The notes under the pieces: model-generated | Database searches by the model: none | The model's input: only the letters and a program-made list of their open reading frames with translations | Told to the model about the DNA's origin: nothing | Translations under genes and position numbers: made by a program | Source of the DNA: an uncultured Sphingomonas sp. | Lineage (GTDB): Bacteria; Pseudomonadota; Alphaproteobacteria; Sphingomonadales; Sphingomonadaceae | Assembly (NCBI GenBank): GCA_902806295.1 | Contig: CADCWB010000047.1 | Coordinates: 1-6,927, forward strand | Reading direction: 5' to 3' | Length of the DNA stretch: 6,927 nt | Shown: positions 4,427 to 6,927 of the stretch, one piece after another | Numbering within the stretch: the stretch's first letter is position 1 | Layout: each line of letters opens with the position of its first letter

Positions 4427-5769
4427 ACCCGTTTTCCGTAGTGATCCTCGCCGCCGGTCAGGGCACCCGAATGCGCTCTGACACGCACAAGGTTCTGCAC
4501 CCCGTTGCCGGCCGCCCGATGCTGGAGCATCTGCTCGACACCGTGGATCAACTGGGCGCCAACCGGCGGATCGTGGTGGTCGGCAAGAGGCGCGAGCAGG
4601 TCGAGGCAGCGCTCGCCGGACATGATACACTGATCGCGGTGCAGCAGGAGCAGAAAGGAACCGGCCACGCCGTCCAGCAGGCACACGCTGCCTTGAACGG
4701 CTTCGCGGGGACGGTGATCATCCTCTATGGCGACACTCCGTTCGTGGCGGCGGACACGCTCGATGCGATGCGGGAGCGGCTAGAAGAGCCGGATGCGCCA
4801 GCAGTCGTAGTGCTAGCCTCATCGCCGGCCGAACCGGGCGCCTACGGCCGCGTGATCCTTGATGATAAGGACCGGATCGCGCGGATGGTCGAGTATAAGG
4901 ACGCCAACCCAGCTGAGCGCGCGGTGCAGCTCTGCAATTCGGGGATGATGGCGGTGCGCGCGGGTGACCTGTTCCGCTGGTTGGAGCAGGTCGGCAATGC
5001 CAACGCGGCCGGTGAGTATTACCTCCCCGACATCGTCATGGTAGCGGCGAATGAAGGGCGCCACTCGGTCGCGATCGAGTGCGATTCGTGGCAAACGGCA
5101 GGCGTCAACAGCCGGGCCGAACTCGCCGCCCTGGAGCGTGACTGGCAGGCGCGGCGCCGGAGCCGAGCGCTGGAGGAAGGGGCGACGCTGATCGACCCGG
5201 AGAGCGTCTGGTTCAGCTATGACACGGTGCTTGGCCGCGACGTCACGGTGGAGCCGCATGTGGTCTTCGGCTCGGGTGTGAGCATCGCCGACGACTCAGT
5301 GATCCGTGCTTTTTCGCACATCGAGGGGGCAAGTGTCGGAAAGGGCTGCGAAGTCGGACCGTTTGCGCGGCTCCGGCCCGGCGCTGTGCTGGAGCGCGCC
5401 GCCAAGGTCGGCAACTTTGTCGAGATTAAGAAGGCTCGACTGGGCGAGGGCGCGAAGGCCAATCACCTGAGCTACATCGGCGACGCGGATGTCGGAGCCA
5501 AGGCGAACATCGGCGCAGGCGCGATCACCTGCAATTATGATGGCTTCTTTAAGTACAAGACGGTGATCGGCGAGGGCGCGTTCATCGGCTCCAATTCGGC
5601 GCTGGTCGCGCCGGTGACGGTCGGCAAAGGTGCCATCGTTGGTGCGGGATCGGTAATTAGTCGTGACGTAGAAGCCGATGCGCTTGGCGTGACTCGCGCG
5701 GAGCAAAAAGGTCTGGGGGGCTGGGCCGCGCGCTTCCGCGAACGGCAGCAGGCCAAGAAGGGCAAGTAG
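4423..5769 (+). CDS. glmU: Bifunctional GlmU: GlcNAc-1-P uridylyltransferase / GlcN-1-P acetyltransferase
   Basis: A 448-residue cytoplasmic enzyme that acetylates glucosamine-1-phosphate with acetyl-CoA and then joins the product to UTP, giving UDP-GlcNAc for peptidoglycan and lipid A. The N-terminal Rossmann-like domain has the signature VVILAAGQGTRM (6-17), Lys23 in KVLH, the UTP/metal Asp104 in LYGDTP, EYKDAN (157-162) and the conserved Asn229 in AGVNSR. The C-terminal left-handed beta-helix (about 255-440) consists of hexapeptide repeats. It carries the catalytic His348 in KANHLSYIGDA, Tyr351, Asn362 and the segment GAGAITCNYDG. All of these correspond to E. coli GlmU (456 residues) by motif, so both activities should be intact. 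Start: ATG 4423 gives the family's usual N-terminus, although no clear Shine-Dalgarno sequence precedes it. glmS follows one base after the stop, forming an operon. Confidence 0.97.
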   Translation: MNPFSVVILAAGQGTRMRSDTHKVLHPVAGRPMLEHLLDTVDQLGANRRIVVVGKRREQVEAALAGHDTLIAVQQEQKGTGHAVQQAHAALNGFAGTVIILYGDTPFVAADTLDAMRERLEEPDAPAVVVLASSPAEPGAYGRVILDDKDRIARMVEYKDANPAERAVQLCNSGMMAVRAGDLFRWLEQVGNANAAGEYYLPDIVMVAANEGRHSVAIECDSWQTAGVNSRAELAALERDWQARRRSRALEEGATLIDPESVWFSYDTVLGRDVTVEPHVVFGSGVSIADDSVIRAFSHIEGASVGKGCEVGPFARLRPGAVLERAAKVGNFVEIKKARLGEGAKANHLSYIGDADVGAKANIGAGAITCNYDGFFKYKTVIGEGAFIGSNSALVAPVTVGKGAIVGAGSVISRDVEADALGVTRAEQKGLGGWAARFRERQQAKKGK

Positions 5770-5770
5770 C

Positions 5771-6927
5771 ATGTGCGGAATCGTAGCGATCGTCGGCCAG
5801 CGGGCTGTCGCGCAGCCTTTGTTCGAAGGACTCAAGCGACTCGAATATCGGGGCTATGACTCAGCCGGCATCTGTACGGTACAGGGTGGCGCGTTTGAGC
5901 GGCAGCGGGCCGAGGGCAAGCTGGAGAACCTGGCCGGCAAGCTGGCCGAGGACCGTCCGGAAGGCAGTATCGGCATTGCCCATACACGCTGGGCAACCCA
6001 CGGCGCGCCAACCGAAGGCAATGCGCACCCGCATATCGTCGGACCCGTGGCGCTGGTGCACAATGGCATCATCGAGAACTTCAAGCCGCTGCGCGACGAG
6101 CTGATCCGCGAGGGCCGGGAGTTCGGCAGTGAAACGGACAGCGAAGTAGTCGCTCACTTGGTCGCGCGGGAAGTGGAGCGAGGCGCCGCGCCGCAGGACG
6201 CCGTCGCCTCGGTACTGCCGCGTCTGCACGGCGCCTTCGCAATGGCCTTTCTGTTCCGCGACCATCCTGAGCTGGTGATCGGGGCCCGAATGGGAGCGCC
6301 GCTGACGGTCGGCTACGGCGAGGGCGAGAACTACCTCGGGTCCGATGCCATCGCGCTGGCTCCCTGGACCCAGCGGATCGCCTATTTGGAGGAAGGCGAC
6401 TGGGTGGTGGTGCGCAAAGACGGCGTGCAGATTTTCGATCGTAGCAACCAGCCTGTCGAGCGGCGTCAGGTCGATAGCGGGGCCTCGGCCGAAACCATCT
6501 CGAAGGGCAACCACGCGCACTTCATGCGCAAGGAGATTTTCGAGCAGCCGATCGTGGTCGCGCAGACGCTGCAAAGCTATGTCCGCGCTTATGAGGGCGA
6601 GGTAGCTATTCCGGCCTTCGACTTCGATCTATCAACGGTGGAGCGGATCACCATCGTTGCCTGCGGGACCAGCTTCTACGCCGGCATGGTCGCAAAATAT
6701 TGGTTCGAGCGCTTCGCCCGCGTACCGGTCGACATCGATGTGGCGAGCGAGTTCCGCTACCGCGATCCGGTGCTCGACCCCGGTGGGCTGGCACTCTTTA
6801 TTTCGCAATCCGGCGAAACTGCCGACACCCTCGCGGCGCTGCGCCATGCCAAGGAGCAACAGCAGACCATCGCGGTCGTGGTCAACGTGCCGACCAGTTC
6901 GATGGCGCGCGAGGCGGACCTGCCCTC
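5771..6927 (+). CDS. glmS: Glutamine-fructose-6-phosphate aminotransferase GlmS (3'-truncated by window)
   Basis: The first 385 residues of glucosamine-6-phosphate synthase, which makes GlcN-6-P from fructose-6-P and glutamine and commits carbon to amino sugars. The N-terminal Ntn glutaminase domain starts MCGIVAIVG, with Cys2 becoming the catalytic N-terminal nucleophile after Met removal. It is followed by RLEYRGYDSAG (23-33), HTRWATHG (71-78), HNGIIEN (97-103) and GSETDSE (119-125). HFMRKEIFEQP (250-260) leads into the first SIS sugar-isomerase domain, with ACGTSFYAG (297-305) and SQSGETADT (345-353). The family is about 605-610 residues, so roughly 220 residues, including the second SIS domain and active-site C-terminus, lie beyond the window. 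The ATG lies one base after the glmU TAG, and AGAAGGG about 8 bases upstream can serve as ribosome-binding site. There is no room for a glmS ribozyme. Confidence 0.97.
   Translation, partial: MCGIVAIVGQRAVAQPLFEGLKRLEYRGYDSAGICTVQGGAFERQRAEGKLENLAGKLAEDRPEGSIGIAHTRWATHGAPTEGNAHPHIVGPVALVHNGIIENFKPLRDELIREGREFGSETDSEVVAHLVAREVERGAAPQDAVASVLPRLHGAFAMAFLFRDHPELVIGARMGAPLTVGYGEGENYLGSDAIALAPWTQRIAYLEEGDWVVVRKDGVQIFDRSNQPVERRQVDSGASAETISKGNHAHFMRKEIFEQPIVVAQTLQSYVRAYEGEVAIPAFDFDLSTVERITIVACGTSFYAGMVAKYWFERFARVPVDIDVASEFRYRDPVLDPGGLALFISQSGETADTLAALRHAKEQQQTIAVVVNVPTSSMAREADLP

Noticed and set aside
5861..6574. Minus-strand 237-residue ORF inside glmS
   Set aside because: It is antisense to the glutaminase domain of GlmS, whose motifs are all present on the plus strand.

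Overview
The window is high-GC chromosomal DNA with dense genes and looks like an alphaproteobacterium, most probably a sphingomonad. This rests on the protein styles (a DnaE2/ImuC polymerase tail, an alphaproteobacterial PhaR, GlmU and GlmS with alphaproteobacterial wording) and on a short sequence complementary to an alphaproteobacterial 16S rRNA 3' end. I see no phage genes, insertion sequences or CRISPR array. Genus placement is an inference from memory of these families.

Layout. 1-1020 (+) is the C-terminal third of the error-prone polymerase DnaE2, cut by the window edge. A tRNA-Arg(CCG) follows on the minus strand (1070-1146). Just upstream of it on the same strand is a PhaC-like alpha/beta hydrolase with a cysteine nucleophile (1158-2210). 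Divergent from that, with 18 bp between the two starts, is phaR (2229-2765). phaR overlaps by ATGA a small exported protein of unknown function (2762-3202). The 301-bp gap 3203-3503 is not empty. It holds a 13-bp palindrome, an 18-codon ORF with an exceptionally long Shine-Dalgarno sequence, a set of hairpins that includes a strong terminator, and a second inverted repeat. Then comes a 274-residue Gly/Ser/Lys/Arg-rich protein with a basic, histone-H1-like tail (3504-4328). After a terminator-like hairpin and a possible 25-codon leader ORF comes glmU (4423-5769), followed one base later by glmS (from 5771, cut by the window end).

How the genes work together. Two themes are clear. The hydrolase and phaR point to polyhydroxyalkanoate (PHA) storage and its regulation. 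glmU and glmS together supply UDP-N-acetylglucosamine for peptidoglycan and lipopolysaccharide: GlmS makes glucosamine-6-phosphate and GlmU performs the last two steps. dnaE2 is an unrelated SOS mutagenesis gene. The most unusual part is 3203-4328: a compact leader-like or small-mRNA unit followed by a low-complexity basic protein that I cannot assign to a family.
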